Positions 52,573 through 62,458 are shown, counted from the stretch's first letter. The stretch: 64,000 bases of DNA from Novipirellula aureliae (GCF_007860185.1 NZ_SJPY01000008.1:140577-204576), one strand, 5' to 3'. Notes: generated from the sequence alone by a model not told the origin. Numbers and translations are program-made.

Positions 52573-53727
52573 TAGTTCGGGTCGACAATTGATGCGAACC
52601 AAATGGGTGCCGCCGAGGCCACGAGAGACATGCATTGTGGTTGGTGGCTTGTAAAAATCACCCGACGCAAATCGGCTGCCGTGATAACTTGGGCTCAGAA
52701 GAGGTCCGAACAGCGGCAAACGTCCTTGCCCGCCATGCGTATGCCCAGCAAACATCAGTTGGATGCCATGTTTTCGTGCCCACCAAATTTGGTCGGGACT
52801 ATGGCTAAGGAGCATTCGAAACTCCTCATCCGTTTTGACAGGCAGCTCAGGCCGATCAAACCATGGGTACTCGTTTCCAATCAAACGAACGGGTACGCCG
52901 CGAAGGTGTACGACCGTTTGTAGACATCCCAGATCGGTCCATCCGGCATGATCCATTGCTCGGCGAGTCTGTCGCGAATCCGTAATCCGAACGTCGTGGT
53001 TTCCGAGCACGTAATAACAACCATCGATTGCATCGGCACCCGAATAGATCTCGGTCAGCCATTGAATGCACTTTTGACTGTCGATGATGTCACCGCTCAG
53101 TACCATCAATTCCGGTTTCCACCGCGTCGCCGTTTCGACGGTGAATTTGGCATAGTTTAGATGCACGTCGCCTGTTAAATGAATGTCCGACAAATGCGCG
53201 ATTCGATAACCATCGAGTTGGGCTGGAAGACCAACCACCGGAAGTTTGATCTCTTCGACCGACAAGTCGAAGAGCTGGTTGAATGGAAGTTGTGATTCCA
53301 ATTTGCATTTTCGGCTCAACGCAAGCGGGGTCGCGACCGCTTGGTCAACCGAGATCGATTGGATCGTTCGAGACGCTCGGACCCATTCGAGCCCCAGGAT
53401 CGGACGCCACAATAGCCACGGCACACCAAGCAGCATCCAACTAGCTAAGCAGACAATGAAGTACGCCATCGGAAAAACTGGCAGGGAGAACAGTCGCGAC
53501 CAGTGCGAGGAACCTTCGGATAGCCATGCCAGCAATTCACTGAAATACAATCCACCGATAACAACCGGAAGGGTGAGCATGGTTAGAAAGAAGAACTTCG
53601 AAATGCGTTTGGTCGTTCGCCGCGACCATCCGATCGCATTGACACGGTTGTATATCGCTAGATGAATGCCAAAATGCCCGATCAAGACCGCGATCAACAC
53701 AAGCCAATGGACGTTTGCCGTAGGCAT
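52546..53727 (-). CDS. Membrane-anchored metallophosphoesterase (YaeI/YkuE-like)
   Basis: 393 residues from the ATG at 53727. Four hydrophobic segments occupy residues 1-140 (WLVLIAVLIGHFGIHLAIYN; ISKFFFLTMLTLPVVIGGLY). The calcineurin-like core has its metal motifs: YRIAHLSDIHLTGDVH near 175, LMVLSGDIIDSQ near 208, YYVLGNHDVR near 240, and MFAGHTHGGQGRLPLFGPLL near 335. Related E. coli and B. subtilis proteins hydrolyse lipid-linked or pyrophosphate substrates at the membrane. Its ATG shares one base with the TGA stop of sixA upstream (TGATG), so the two are translationally coupled. Confidence 0.88.
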   Translation of the reverse strand: MPTANVHWLVLIAVLIGHFGIHLAIYNRVNAIGWSRRTTKRISKFFFLTMLTLPVVIGGLYFSELLAWLSEGSSHWSRLFSLPVFPMAYFIVCLASWMLLGVPWLLWRPILGLEWVRASRTIQSISVDQAVATPLALSRKCKLESQLPFNQLFDLSVEEIKLPVVGLPAQLDGYRIAHLSDIHLTGDVHLNYAKFTVETATRWKPELMVLSGDIIDSQKCIQWLTEIYSGADAIDGCYYVLGNHDVRITDSRQTRRAMDHAGWTDLGCLQTVVHLRGVPVRLIGNEYPWFDRPELPVKTDEEFRMLLSHSPDQIWWARKHGIQLMFAGHTHGGQGRLPLFGPLLSPSYHGSRFASGDFYKPPTTMHVSRGLGGTHLVRINCRPELSLITLCVG

Positions 53728-54272
53728 CAAACGGATAGTTCTTTAGGACGCATGAATTGGATCATCTTCATCGGCACGCAGTGCTTGTCGAACTTAAAAT
53801 CGTCCCAAGAATCCACGGGCGATTCAAAAACCGCGATCGCAGCGGTCGACATGCCGATATACTCGCCTGCTAAACAGGAAACCAGTTCGGAAATGCCGGG
53901 GTTGTGTGCGATTACCATTAAGCTCGTCGCGTTGTCTCCTTCGCGACGAACAACGCGGGCCAGCGTTTCGGCAGTCGCACCGTAAAGCAAATCGCTATAG
54001 AAAACGTCGGGTTTAGCTTCCAACTGCGGTTGCAATCGGTCGAAGGTTTCGCGAGTTCGTACGGCGGAAGAGCAAAGGATGCGAGTGGGACAGCAATCGT
54101 TTTCAACCAGCCATTGGCCCATCGCCGGAGCGTCCCGACGGCCACGTTTATTGAGCGGTCGTTGGTGATCTGTCAGCCCGGCATCACCCCAATCGCTTTT
54201 GGCGTGCCGCATCAAAAGGAGCCGTTTGGGTCGATCCGGCCGTGATTCGTCTTGTTCTGGTTCGTCGGTCAT
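53727..54272 (-). CDS. sixA: SixA-like phosphohistidine phosphatase
   Basis: 181 residues. The histidine phosphatase signature RLLLMRHAKSDWGDAGLTDH near 16-35 contains the phospho-accepting RHG-like RHA, and MVIAHNPGISEL near 118 supplies the second active-site His. CSSAVRTRETF near 72 is also typical. SixA removes phosphate from His of phosphorelay or PTS proteins. The gene is upstream of and coupled to the metallophosphoesterase gene (stop/start overlap of one base), forming a small phosphatase operon. The first 14 residues (MTDEPEQDESRPDR) are acidic and not conserved. Confidence 0.9.
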   Translation of the reverse strand: MTDEPEQDESRPDRPKRLLLMRHAKSDWGDAGLTDHQRPLNKRGRRDAPAMGQWLVENDCCPTRILCSSAVRTRETFDRLQPQLEAKPDVFYSDLLYGATAETLARVVRREGDNATSLMVIAHNPGISELVSCLAGEYIGMSTAAIAVFESPVDSWDDFKFDKHCVPMKMIQFMRPKELSV

Positions 54273-54384
54273 GAGCGATTTTATAGTGTATTTCGACGCA
54301 TATTGTAGCGGGGGGTAGCTTGCGTTATCGAAACGCGTCCTTGATGATGGAGGCTTAAAGTCTTTTCTCTAAAGGGATAACCAT

Positions 54385-55737
54385 ATGCTTCTGCTAGCAT
54401 CACGATTTACCAATCGGCTTCTGATTTGCACTTTGACGGCCATTGGTCTAACCGCCGCACCACAAGCATCTGCTGAGGATTGGCCGGGCTGGATGGGAAC
54501 CAACCGAGATGGAGTTTATACTGAGAATGGCATCATTGAACAGATTCCTTCCGGTGGTCTACCCGTGAAATGGCGAAAACCTATTGAAGGCGGCTATGCT
54601 GGGCCAGCCGTCGCCGGTGGACGGGTTTTTGTTTTTGACTACGACCGAAAAGCGGGCGATATCGTCAATGATCCTGGCCAGCGAGCCGCTCTTCAAGGCA
54701 GCGAACGAGTCTTGGCATTCGACCAAGAAACCGGCGAATTGCTGTGGAAATATGAGTACGATTGCCCTTACAAAATTTCGTATCCCGCTGGTCCGCGATG
54801 CACGCCCACGGTCGAGGGTGACCGCGTCTATCTGTTGGGCAGCGAAGGTGACTTGACATGTCTGAATACCGCTTCGGGTGAACGGGTTTGGAGCCGATCC
54901 TTCAAAAAAGACTTTGATGCGGAAGTCCCGATTTGGGGATTTTCAGGGCACCCACTCATCGATGGCGACGTGCTCTATTGCCAAGTCGGTGGTAAAGGTC
55001 AGGGAGTCGTGGCGTTCGATAAAATGAGTGGCGACGTACGCTGGAAATCGCTCGACGCCAAAGTAGGCTATGCTCCTCCAAGTATGATCGAATTTGGTGG
55101 CGTGAAACAGTTGTTGATTTATCACCCCACCGCCGTGGAGGGTCTCGATCCGACCAATGGGAAATCGTATTGGCAGGTGCCGATCGAGCCATCCTTCGAT
55201 ATGTCGATATCGAGACCGATGGTCGAGGGCGACCTGATGTACGCCAGCGGGATTCGCACCGTATCGGTCCTGGTCAAGCTATCGAGTGAGAAACCAGAGG
55301 TGAAGGAGCTTTGGCGAGGAAAACGAGACGTTTCCGTTTTTACTTGCAATAGTACCCCGATCATCAAAGACGGGATCATTTTCGGAACCGATTGCAATGT
55401 TGGATCGCTGATGGCCGTGGACACGAAAGATGGTTCGCGGTTGTGGGAGACCTTTGCAGCAACGAAGCCAGACGAGAAGCGGTTTGTCAATCATGGCACC
55501 GCGTTCTTGACGCGAATCGCTGGTACGGATCGCTACTTCATTATGAGTGAAAACGGTGATTTGATTCTGGCAAACTTAAGCAAAGATGCTTACTCCGAAC
55601 GCGGCCGCTTCTCGGTCGTCAAGCCAACCAGCGAAGCGTTCGGGCGTTCGGTCGTGTGGAGTCACCCCGCCTACGCGAATCGCACCGCCTATATCCGAAA
55701 CGACGAAGAAATCGTCGCCGTCGACATCGCTCAATAA
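54385..55737 (+). CDS. Secreted PQQ-type beta-propeller repeat protein
   Basis: 450 residues. A signal peptide at 1-30 (LLICTLTAIGLTAAPQASA) is followed by repeated strands of the PQQ-like propeller: WPGWMGTNRDGVYTEN near 34, AFDQETGELLWKYEYD near 112, LNTASGERVWSRSFKKDFD near 154, AFDKMSGDVRWKSLDAK near 209, and AVDTKDGSRLWETFAATKPD near 345. The WPGWMG start is common among planctomycete outer-envelope proteins. Such proteins may act as scaffolds or bind sugars; no dehydrogenase catalytic residue is seen, so cofactor binding is not implied. A purine-rich site (aaagggataacc) precedes the ATG. Confidence 0.88.
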   Translation: MLLLASRFTNRLLICTLTAIGLTAAPQASAEDWPGWMGTNRDGVYTENGIIEQIPSGGLPVKWRKPIEGGYAGPAVAGGRVFVFDYDRKAGDIVNDPGQRAALQGSERVLAFDQETGELLWKYEYDCPYKISYPAGPRCTPTVEGDRVYLLGSEGDLTCLNTASGERVWSRSFKKDFDAEVPIWGFSGHPLIDGDVLYCQVGGKGQGVVAFDKMSGDVRWKSLDAKVGYAPPSMIEFGGVKQLLIYHPTAVEGLDPTNGKSYWQVPIEPSFDMSISRPMVEGDLMYASGIRTVSVLVKLSSEKPEVKELWRGKRDVSVFTCNSTPIIKDGIIFGTDCNVGSLMAVDTKDGSRLWETFAATKPDEKRFVNHGTAFLTRIAGTDRYFIMSENGDLILANLSKDAYSERGRFSVVKPTSEAFGRSVVWSHPAYANRTAYIRNDEEIVAVDIAQ

Positions 55738-56030
55738 ATGCTCGGTTCTCCTCCTCTTGCTTGTCGATCGGGCAAACGATCGGGGCAATTGATCGGGGCA
55801 AGGTGAAGAGGTAGCCAAGAAATGGAAGGCAAAAGTCCGTTGGACATAATTGGCGTCCTCCTTTTTTGCCTTGCATGTTTTGGCAATTCCGAAGAGATCG
55901 AGGGGTAACATTTGGTGATTCACCGTCGTGGACCGAGGGCATCGATTCACGCTTGACCACCGCGACCATGCTTGTTGTTTACTGGGGATTTCCACTCCGC
56001 CAAAGAGCAAGCAATGAAGCGGGCCACTGC

Positions 56031-57212
56031 TCAATACTGGCCGCCTTCGGTGACGGTGAATTCGCCGTAGACGGGCATATGACTCGAAACGATTTCGGCT
56101 TCCGACAAGCTCATATTGTAGAGCCGCAGGAAATCAACGACACCTCCGCGTCCGAGGAACTCGCTGCAGGTTGCTGTGTCCATCACCAAGTTACTCGTTT
56201 GATACCGACCAAAGATGTCGGTGGGGGCACTGCGGACGGCGGCGCGAACTTGATCGCCGACGATGGTGGGGACCAAGTAGGCGTCATCGGCTTGAAACAA
56301 ACCTGCCAAGATGACATCGTCTTCACCGCGTCCGTCGCTGCGAACATCGCGTGCAATTGTGGGTAGCAGTGCGACTTCGCTTGGCGCTCGGCTTAGGTCG
56401 ACGCGAATGTTGACCAACGAAAACGTCCAAGCTCGGTTTGCCGACGGTTGGGAGGTCTGAAACCACGCCACCAGAGGGTCGAAACTCATTTCATTTTTTG
56501 GATCCGCCACCGTGTAGGTTTGCGACCGATCGACTCGCACTCGTGCCGTATCGAACACGAACGCCAACTGTTCCTGTCGACCATCGGGGCCATTCGAAGG
56601 TCCGAGCACATACTCGTAATGGCGTCCCGATTGATTCAACTCGTCAATCAACCGAGGCACCAAGTCTCGCTCGATCGCCGCGATTTGTTGTAGCGCCACG
56701 ATGTCGAATTGATGAATGATTCGTACGACGTTCAAGCGGGCGACTGGATTGGCTAGCTTGGTGGGACCGAACCCGTCGAGCGCCCATGAGGCGATTTTCA
56801 AATTGGGAAGACGTCGGCTCGGTGGAGCGACGGCGTCCTGGTTTTGCCGTGTCAATGTAAACGGGTTGTCGTCGAGGGGCTTGGTCGCTGCTGATTGTGG
56901 GTTGGTAGCCGAACGGTTGGTCGAAAAGTTGTTCAAACCAGGCCCATCGAATCCAGGCCCGGCGAATCCAGGCCCGGCGAATCCAGACCCGGCGAATCCG
57001 GGCTCATCAAACGAAGGTTCGAAAAGCCCGCCAGCCGATGGGAAATTGGCCAACTCAACCTGGACGTCGGATGCTGATTTTGGGTGGACTCGAATGCCGT
57101 CAAGCCCTTGGATTTGATAGTGGCGCAGGAAATACCAACCGCCTGCGACGAGCAATAGCACGACCGCAGCGATCTGGTACGGGTGGCCTCGATTGGGTTG
57201 GGACTCGGACAT
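56031..57212 (-). CDS. Endonuclease/exonuclease/phosphatase-like protein, apparently degenerate
   Basis: 393 residues. One N-terminal membrane helix (IAAVVLLLVAGGWYFLRHY) is followed by a low-complexity linker with pentapeptide repeats (FAGPG) from a 15-bp minisatellite. From about 135 the EEP fold appears (LKIASWALDGFGPTKLANPV; RIIHQFDIVALQQIAAIERD; EYVLGPSNG; FVFDTARV). Key residues differ: active members have LQE, where this has LQQ; the GDFN metal motif reads LAGLFQADD; and SDHxP reads SSHMPV, keeping the His. It may therefore bind but not cleave its substrate. It is on the minus strand, convergent with the PQQ propeller gene. Confidence 0.7.
   Translation of the reverse strand: MSESQPNRGHPYQIAAVVLLLVAGGWYFLRHYQIQGLDGIRVHPKSASDVQVELANFPSAGGLFEPSFDEPGFAGSGFAGPGFAGPGFDGPGLNNFSTNRSATNPQSAATKPLDDNPFTLTRQNQDAVAPPSRRLPNLKIASWALDGFGPTKLANPVARLNVVRIIHQFDIVALQQIAAIERDLVPRLIDELNQSGRHYEYVLGPSNGPDGRQEQLAFVFDTARVRVDRSQTYTVADPKNEMSFDPLVAWFQTSQPSANRAWTFSLVNIRVDLSRAPSEVALLPTIARDVRSDGRGEDDVILAGLFQADDAYLVPTIVGDQVRAAVRSAPTDIFGRYQTSNLVMDTATCSEFLGRGGVVDFLRLYNMSLSEAEIVSSHMPVYGEFTVTEGGQY
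56941..57015 (-). repeat. 15-bp coding minisatellite in the EEP-like protein
   Basis: Four to five imperfect copies of ggcccggcgaatcca (starting 56941, 56956, 56971, 56986 and a weak 57001) encode FAGPG-type pentapeptides in the linker after the membrane helix. Confidence 0.92.
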
Positions 57213-57445
57213 GGTCAGTTGGATACGATAGGTTTGAAAAGAAAACCGTCTATCCTATGCTGATCGAACCGATGGCATCCACTTCATCACTGTTCCCGGC
57301 TAAATTGACCTTCCTGGAAAAACGGACAGCGTTCTTGGACGAAAAGTCGGTAAAATCCGAATGGCATGGGCCCTGACAAACCGACCCCTTGGCCGATAGG
57401 ATAGTAGAGAAAGATTTCCTCCTTTTTTAGTGAGTTGATGACACC

Positions 57446-58735
57446 GTGAGCGAGTCCATAAACGTCGATGTCCCTACCGTGGGCGAATCCATCAGTGAAG
57501 TTCAAATTGGCGAATGGCTGAAAACGGACGGACAATGGGTCGAAGAGGGCGAAGACCTCGTCGAAATCGAAACCGAAAAAGCGTCGGTGCAAATCCCCGC
57601 TCCCGCTTCGGGTATTTTGGGGAATATTAGCAAAGCGACCGAAGAGTTTGCCAAAGTCGGCGAAACGATTGCGTCGATCACCCCTGGTGAAAAACCGAGT
57701 GGTGATACAAGCGGCGAATCGGCAAAGCCGGCATCATCCGAACCTGCCAAACAAGCCGAGCCTGCTGCGGCGACTCGATCGCCGCAAGGCAGCAATGACT
57801 CCTTCGTCATGCCTGCGGCCCAGCGATTACTCGACGAGCATGGGTTAACGGTCGGGCAAGTTCCCGCAACGGGGCCTGGTGGTCGACTCTTGAAGGAAGA
57901 CGTCTTAGCATTTGTGCAAAGCCGCAGCGAATTGACAGGCATCGCTGTTCATAAAGATGCGGACGCGGCAATGCCAAAGCCCGTTCCGGCCCGTCAAACC
58001 GCCACCACCAGTTTGGTGTCCGACTCGACACCAAACCGTAGCGAAGAAGTCAAGCCGCTGAGCATGCTGAGACGAACGATTGCATCTCGCTTGGTTGAAG
58101 CCCAACAAACGGCCGCACTGTTGACGACCTTTAACGAGGTCAACATGGAGCCAACGATGACGATTCGCAGCAAATACAAGGACGCGTTTGCCGAACGACA
58201 TGGTGTCAAGTTGGGATTCATGTCATTCTTTGCCAAAGCCGCCGTTGAAGCACTACGCCGTTACCCAGCGGTCAACGCCGAAATTCGCGACAACAATGTG
58301 ATCTATCGCCATTACCAAGATATCGGTATCGCGATCGGCGGCGGGAAAGGTTTGGTGGTTCCCGTTTTGCGAAATGTTGAACGAATGTCATTTGCAGATA
58401 TTGAAATGAACATCAGCAACTACGCGAAGTTGGCTGGCGAAAACCGGTTGCAACCTGATGACTTGATGGACGGCACCTTCACCATCAGCAACGGTGGTAT
58501 CTACGGATCGCTGTTAAGCACACCGATTGTGAATCCACCGCAAAGTGGGATTCTCGGATTGCACTCGATCCAAGACCGACCGATGGCGGTTGATGGCCAA
58601 GTGGTGATTCGTCCGATGATGTATTTGGCCTTAACCTATGATCATCGGATCGTCGATGGACGCGAAGCAGTCGGTTTTTTGCGGGCAATCAAAGATGTGA
58701 TCGAAGATCCAGCCCGTTTGTTCTTGGAGTTATAG
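57446..58735 (+). CDS. sucB: Dihydrolipoyllysine-residue succinyltransferase (2-oxoglutarate dehydrogenase E2)
   Basis: 429 residues. A lipoyl domain at 1-78 carries the lipoylated lysine in [15 protein letters not shown] near 46. A peripheral-subunit-binding domain is near 118-155 ([34 protein letters not shown]). The catalytic domain has the active-site [20 protein letters not shown] near 395. It transfers succinyl groups in the 2-oxoglutarate dehydrogenase complex. The start is GTG at 57446. The Dxx[21 protein letters not shown] pattern favours SucB over acetyltransferase. E1 (sucA) and E3 are not in the window. pdxH follows after 2 nt. Confidence 0.93.
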   Translation: MSESINVDVPTVGESISEVQIGEWLKTDGQWVEEGEDLVEIETEKASVQIPAPASGILGNISKATEEFAKVGETIASITPGEKPSGDTSGESAKPASSEPAKQAEPAAATRSPQGSNDSFVMPAAQRLLDEHGLTVGQVPATGPGGRLLKEDVLAFVQSRSELTGIAVHKDADAAMPKPVPARQTATTSLVSDSTPNRSEEVKPLSMLRRTIASRLVEAQQTAALLTTFNEVNMEPTMTIRSKYKDAFAERHGVKLGFMSFFAKAAVEALRRYPAVNAEIRDNNVIYRHYQDIGIAIGGGKGLVVPVLRNVERMSFADIEMNISNYAKLAGENRLQPDDLMDGTFTISNGGIYGSLLSTPIVNPPQSGILGLHSIQDRPMAVDGQVVIRPMMYLALTYDHRIVDGREAVGFLRAIKDVIEDPARLFLEL

Positions 58736-58737
58736 GG

Positions 58738-59385
58738 ATGGACTTGGCCGCCCTGCGCGAAGAGTATTCCCGTGAAATCCTCGATATGGACTCCGCCGAT
58801 GCCGACCCGTTGAAGCAGTTCGAACGTTGGTTCGAACAAGCGATGCAGGCAGATTTGCTGGAACCCAACGCAATGGCGATGGTCACCGTTGACGGCGATC
58901 ATCGGCCAGCCGCGCGGACCGTACTACTAAAGATGTTCGATGCAAATGGATTCGTTTTTTATACGAACTATACCAGCCGCAAAGCGAGGCATATCGAAGG
59001 CAACCCGCATGTGACGTTGCTGTTCCAGTGGTTACCGCTGCAACGCCAAGTAGAGATCAATGGTATCGCCAGCAAAGTGTCGACGGCGGAATCGATGAAG
59101 TACTTTATGGTGCGTCCGCGCGGCAGCCAGCTCGGTGCCTGGATTTCGCAACAAAGCAGCGTCATTTCGAATCGCAAATTGCTAGAGCTGAAACTGCAAG
59201 AATTGAAGACCAAGTTTGCAGGCGGAGAGATACCGCTACCCGATTTTTGGGGCGGTTATCGAATCAAGCCCCACCGTATGGAGTTTTGGCAGGGGGGGCC
59301 AAACCGACTCCATGATCGCATCGAATATCAAAAAAACGATAGCGATTCAGCAAACGATTGGCGGCGACAGCGATTGTCGCCCTAA
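58738..59385 (+). CDS. pdxH: Pyridoxine/pyridoxamine 5'-phosphate oxidase
   Basis: 215 residues, family-typical. FMN-binding PdxH motifs are PNAMAMVTVDGDHRPAARTV near 45, LKMFDANGFVFYTNYTSRKA near 65, RQVEINGIASKVSTAESMKY near 102, RPRGSQLGAWISQQSSVISN near 125, and the C-terminal WGGYRIKPHRMEFWQGGPNR (about 175-195) with HDRIEY. It oxidises PNP or PMP to pyridoxal phosphate. The ATG is 2 nt after the sucB stop, so it is probably in the same transcript. Confidence 0.95.
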   Translation: MDLAALREEYSREILDMDSADADPLKQFERWFEQAMQADLLEPNAMAMVTVDGDHRPAARTVLLKMFDANGFVFYTNYTSRKARHIEGNPHVTLLFQWLPLQRQVEINGIASKVSTAESMKYFMVRPRGSQLGAWISQQSSVISNRKLLELKLQELKTKFAGGEIPLPDFWGGYRIKPHRMEFWQGGPNRLHDRIEYQKNDSDSANDWRRQRLSP

Positions 59386-59538
59386 GGAGGCTCCGCTGCA
59401 CAGCCGCTGAGCCGTTGGCATGAGATGCCGCGTATCGAGTCATGGAGCCATCGCTCTACCGACGCAGGGTCGAATCGCGTGGACGTGAGCCACTTCGCTG
59501 CGTGAAACATTCTTTTGGTGGAAGAACCAACAACGTTG

Positions 59539-60282
59539 ATGATCGAACCTATTCAATTCATTCCCATTGCATCCGTTTTATGTCTTGGGATTTTCGTTCA
59601 ATCAGCCGCTGGTTTTGCAGCCGGCCTCGTGGCCATCCCCGCATTGATGTGGCTTGGTAATCCGATCCCCGAAGCGCAAACTGCACTTCTGATTGCGACC
59701 ATCCCGCAAAATCTATGGGGGTTATGGACATTTCGCGGTTCGGTCGAATTGTCGACCGTCGCCTGGCCCGGCTTGACCCGAATTGCATTTGTGCCGATCG
59801 GTTTGGCGGGCCTGCAAATGCTAGAAACGTATTCGTTCGAGACGCTGCGGCAAATTGTCGGCGGAGCCGTGTTGATCGCGACGATTACAATCATCCTGTT
59901 TCATCCAACACCGAAGGCGAAACTGCATCCGATTTGGGCTTGTTTCGTATTCCCACTTTCCGGTTTCCTGCAGGGGTTTGTTGGAATGGGGGGGCCGCCA
60001 ATCGTGTTTTGGGTCCATGCACACGATTGGGATACCCGGCGATCCCGAGCGTTCTTGTTTTCGGTATTCATGATTAGCCTGTTTCCAGCGTTGGGGTTCC
60101 TGTACGCCCGCTTTGGAGTGCGGATTGTCGAGCCCGCGTTGATGGCAATCGCGACGACGCCACTACTACTATTGTCGTCATTTGTCGGCTTGAAAGTCGG
60201 CACGTGGCTCGGACGAGACCGTTTGCGAACCGTCACGCTTGGATTACTGTTGGTCATCGGTTTATCAGGTTTAGTGGCGTAG
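59539..60282 (+). CDS. TauE/SafE family sulfite exporter-like permease
   Basis: 247 residues from the ATG at 59539 (MIEPIQFIPIASVLCLG); TTG at 59515 and GTG at 59518 are in-frame alternatives. Seven to eight hydrophobic helices are visible. Family hallmarks are IFVQSAAGFAAGLVAIPALM near 15, LWTFRGSV near 55, and FLQGFVGMGGPPIVFWVHAH near 142, where the G-x-GGPP motif repeats the N-terminal glycine-rich loop. The TauE/SafE family exports small organic anions or sulfite. Substrate is not predictable from sequence. It is on the plus strand after pdxH, with about 150 bp between. Confidence 0.83.
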   Translation: MIEPIQFIPIASVLCLGIFVQSAAGFAAGLVAIPALMWLGNPIPEAQTALLIATIPQNLWGLWTFRGSVELSTVAWPGLTRIAFVPIGLAGLQMLETYSFETLRQIVGGAVLIATITIILFHPTPKAKLHPIWACFVFPLSGFLQGFVGMGGPPIVFWVHAHDWDTRRSRAFLFSVFMISLFPALGFLYARFGVRIVEPALMAIATTPLLLLSSFVGLKVGTWLGRDRLRTVTLGLLLVIGLSGLVA

Positions 60283-60310
60283 CCTGAGCCTGTTCGACAA
60301 CGGTGATGAA

Positions 60311-62458
60311 TTACCGCAAATTCGCCATCAAGAATGACCACAGATCCGCGTACTCGTCGATTCGTTTACTGACGGGCGTGCCCGCGCCGTGGCCAGCTCT
60401 GGTTTCAATACGGATCAATGTTGGAGCTTCACAACTTTGCGCCGCTTGTAACGCTGCGGCGAATTTAAAGCTGTGGCCGGGAACGACTCGGTCGTCTCGA
60501 TCCGCCGTGGTGATCAGGGTCGCTGGATAACACGTTCCCGGTTTTAAATTGTGCAGCGGTGAATAGGAAAGCAGGTTTTCGACTTGGTCCTCCTCTTCAC
60601 TACTGCCATATTCGCCGACCCAAGCCCAACCGATCGTGAATTGGTGATAACGCATCATGTCCATGACCCCGACCCCAGGTAAGCAGGCGCCAAACAATTC
60701 GGGCCGTTGTGTCATCACGGCACCGACGAGCAGACCGCCGTTACTGCGTCCTTGAACGGCTAACAGATTGCTCTTCGTGTAGCCGGCATCGATCAAATGT
60801 TCCGCGGCTGAGATAAAATCGTCGAACACGTTCTGCTTCTTGAGTCGCATTCCTGCTTCGTGCCATTCTCGTCCGTACTCTCCACCGCCGCGAAGTGTTG
60901 CGACCGCATACACACCGCCACTGTCAATCCAGGCAGCGTTGGCAGGCGAAAACGAAGGCGTGATCGAGATATTGAATCCGCCGTAGCCATACAGTAGCGT
61001 TCGGTTCGATCCATCAAGCTTCGTATCGCGACGGCGAGTTACAATGATTGGCACCCGAGTCCCATCTTTGCTCGTAGCAAAGATTTGCTCGGTGACAAAG
61101 TTGTCGGTGTCGATCGCAATTTCCGGTGACCGCCAAAGCGAGGTTTGGCCATTTCGTAGATCAACACGGTAAATTGATTCAGGGGTAACATAGTTCGTAA
61201 AACTAAAAAATGTTTCTGTTGCATCATCACGTCCGCCGAAACCATAGACGGTTCCGACACCGGGAAGCGGCAGATCTTCAAGAGGCTCGCCGGCGAGGGA
61301 ACGGCGAGCAACCCGGCTGTGAGCATCTTTCAAGTAATTCAAATAAAATGTTTCACCAAACAAACTAGCGGACTGCAAGACATCGTCGCACTGGGGAACC
61401 ATTTCCTCCCACTCCGCTCGATCGTTATCCCCAACGGTTACCGCGATCAAACGACGCTTGGGGGCATCGTTGTCGGTCATCACAAAAATTCGCTTGCCCT
61501 GTGATGCGACAACTTCGTACTCGGCATCAAAACCAACGATCAAAGGTTCAACCTTCGCAGTGGGATCACCCAAGTCTTTATAGAAAATTTGGGATTCGGG
61601 ATCGGTGCTTTTGCTGTTGTGGATAATCAAGTAGTCACCATCATCGGTAACCGATGGTGAAAAGCCCCATTTTGGTTCATCGGGTCGTTCGAAAATGAGT
61701 TGATCTTGGGATTGATCGTCACCAAGCTTGTGAAAGAACAAACGTTGGTTTTCATTCGTGCCGAGCAAGGTTTCGCCTTCGACAGGCTGAGCATAGCGAG
61801 CATAGAAGAATCCGCTATTGTCGGGCATCCAAGCAATACCGCTGAACTTGACCCACTCAACGAGATCGGGTAGATCCTCACCGGTTTGAACGTTTCGGAC
61901 TTTCCAAGTTCGCCAATCGCTGCCACCATCGGCAAGAGAGTAGGCACACCATTCCCCATCGCTGCTGAGCTTGATCCCAGCAAGTGCGACGGTGCCATCT
62001 TCGCTTAACGTGTTGGGATCAATGAAAACGGTTCGGTCGGTGCCGAGAGTCTGAGCTTTGTACAAAATACTCTGATCTTGCAAGCCATTGTTATGCGTGT
62101 AGATGTAGCGGCCACCTTTGGCGATGGGCATGTCGTAGCGTTCGTAATTCCATAGTTCTTCAAGCCGTTTTCGCATCGCAGGACGCTGAGGTAGTGATTC
62201 CAGATAGCCGTCCGTAACCTGGTTTTGTGCCTCGATCCATTCAGCTGTTGCGCGACTCTCGGTATCCTCCAACCATCGGTAGGGGTCGGATACTTCGTGG
62301 CCGTAGTAATTGTCGGTAACGTCAACCGAGGACGTCGGTGGATAGTGCATCGGATGCTTTGGATTTTGTGTTTCGGGTACAGCGTTGGAGGTTGGCTCAT
62401 CAGCGTTCGCACCCGCAACGACCGTAAACGCAAAAAAACAGAACAGAATTCTAAACAT
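60311..62458 (-). CDS. Prolyl oligopeptidase family serine peptidase (S9A), secreted
   Basis: 715 residues from the ATG at 62458, which begins the signal peptide MFRILFCFFAFTVVAGANA; an ATG 24 nt upstream is in frame. The N-terminal beta-propeller (YPPTSSVDVTDNYYGHEVSD; DPYRWLEDTESRATAEWIEA) is followed by the alpha/beta-hydrolase domain. The nucleophile Ser is in VQGRSNGGLLVGAVMTQRPE near 570, with the Asp in TTADRDDRVVPGHSFKFAAA near 650 and His in RAGHGAGTPVSKRIDEYADL near 690. It cleaves short peptides after proline, here in the periplasm or outside. The size and the DPYRWLED start are diagnostic. Confidence 0.95.
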   Translation of the reverse strand: MFRILFCFFAFTVVAGANADEPTSNAVPETQNPKHPMHYPPTSSVDVTDNYYGHEVSDPYRWLEDTESRATAEWIEAQNQVTDGYLESLPQRPAMRKRLEELWNYERYDMPIAKGGRYIYTHNNGLQDQSILYKAQTLGTDRTVFIDPNTLSEDGTVALAGIKLSSDGEWCAYSLADGGSDWRTWKVRNVQTGEDLPDLVEWVKFSGIAWMPDNSGFFYARYAQPVEGETLLGTNENQRLFFHKLGDDQSQDQLIFERPDEPKWGFSPSVTDDGDYLIIHNSKSTDPESQIFYKDLGDPTAKVEPLIVGFDAEYEVVASQGKRIFVMTDNDAPKRRLIAVTVGDNDRAEWEEMVPQCDDVLQSASLFGETFYLNYLKDAHSRVARRSLAGEPLEDLPLPGVGTVYGFGGRDDATETFFSFTNYVTPESIYRVDLRNGQTSLWRSPEIAIDTDNFVTEQIFATSKDGTRVPIIVTRRRDTKLDGSNRTLLYGYGGFNISITPSFSPANAAWIDSGGVYAVATLRGGGEYGREWHEAGMRLKKQNVFDDFISAAEHLIDAGYTKSNLLAVQGRSNGGLLVGAVMTQRPELFGACLPGVGVMDMMRYHQFTIGWAWVGEYGSSEEEDQVENLLSYSPLHNLKPGTCYPATLITTADRDDRVVPGHSFKFAAALQAAQSCEAPTLIRIETRAGHGAGTPVSKRIDEYADLWSFLMANLR

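Noticed and set aside
59386-59538. tRNA gene in the gap before the TauE-like gene
   Set aside because: I looked for a cloverleaf with T-loop (GGTTCGAATC-like gtcgaatcgc) but no acceptor stem pairs with it.
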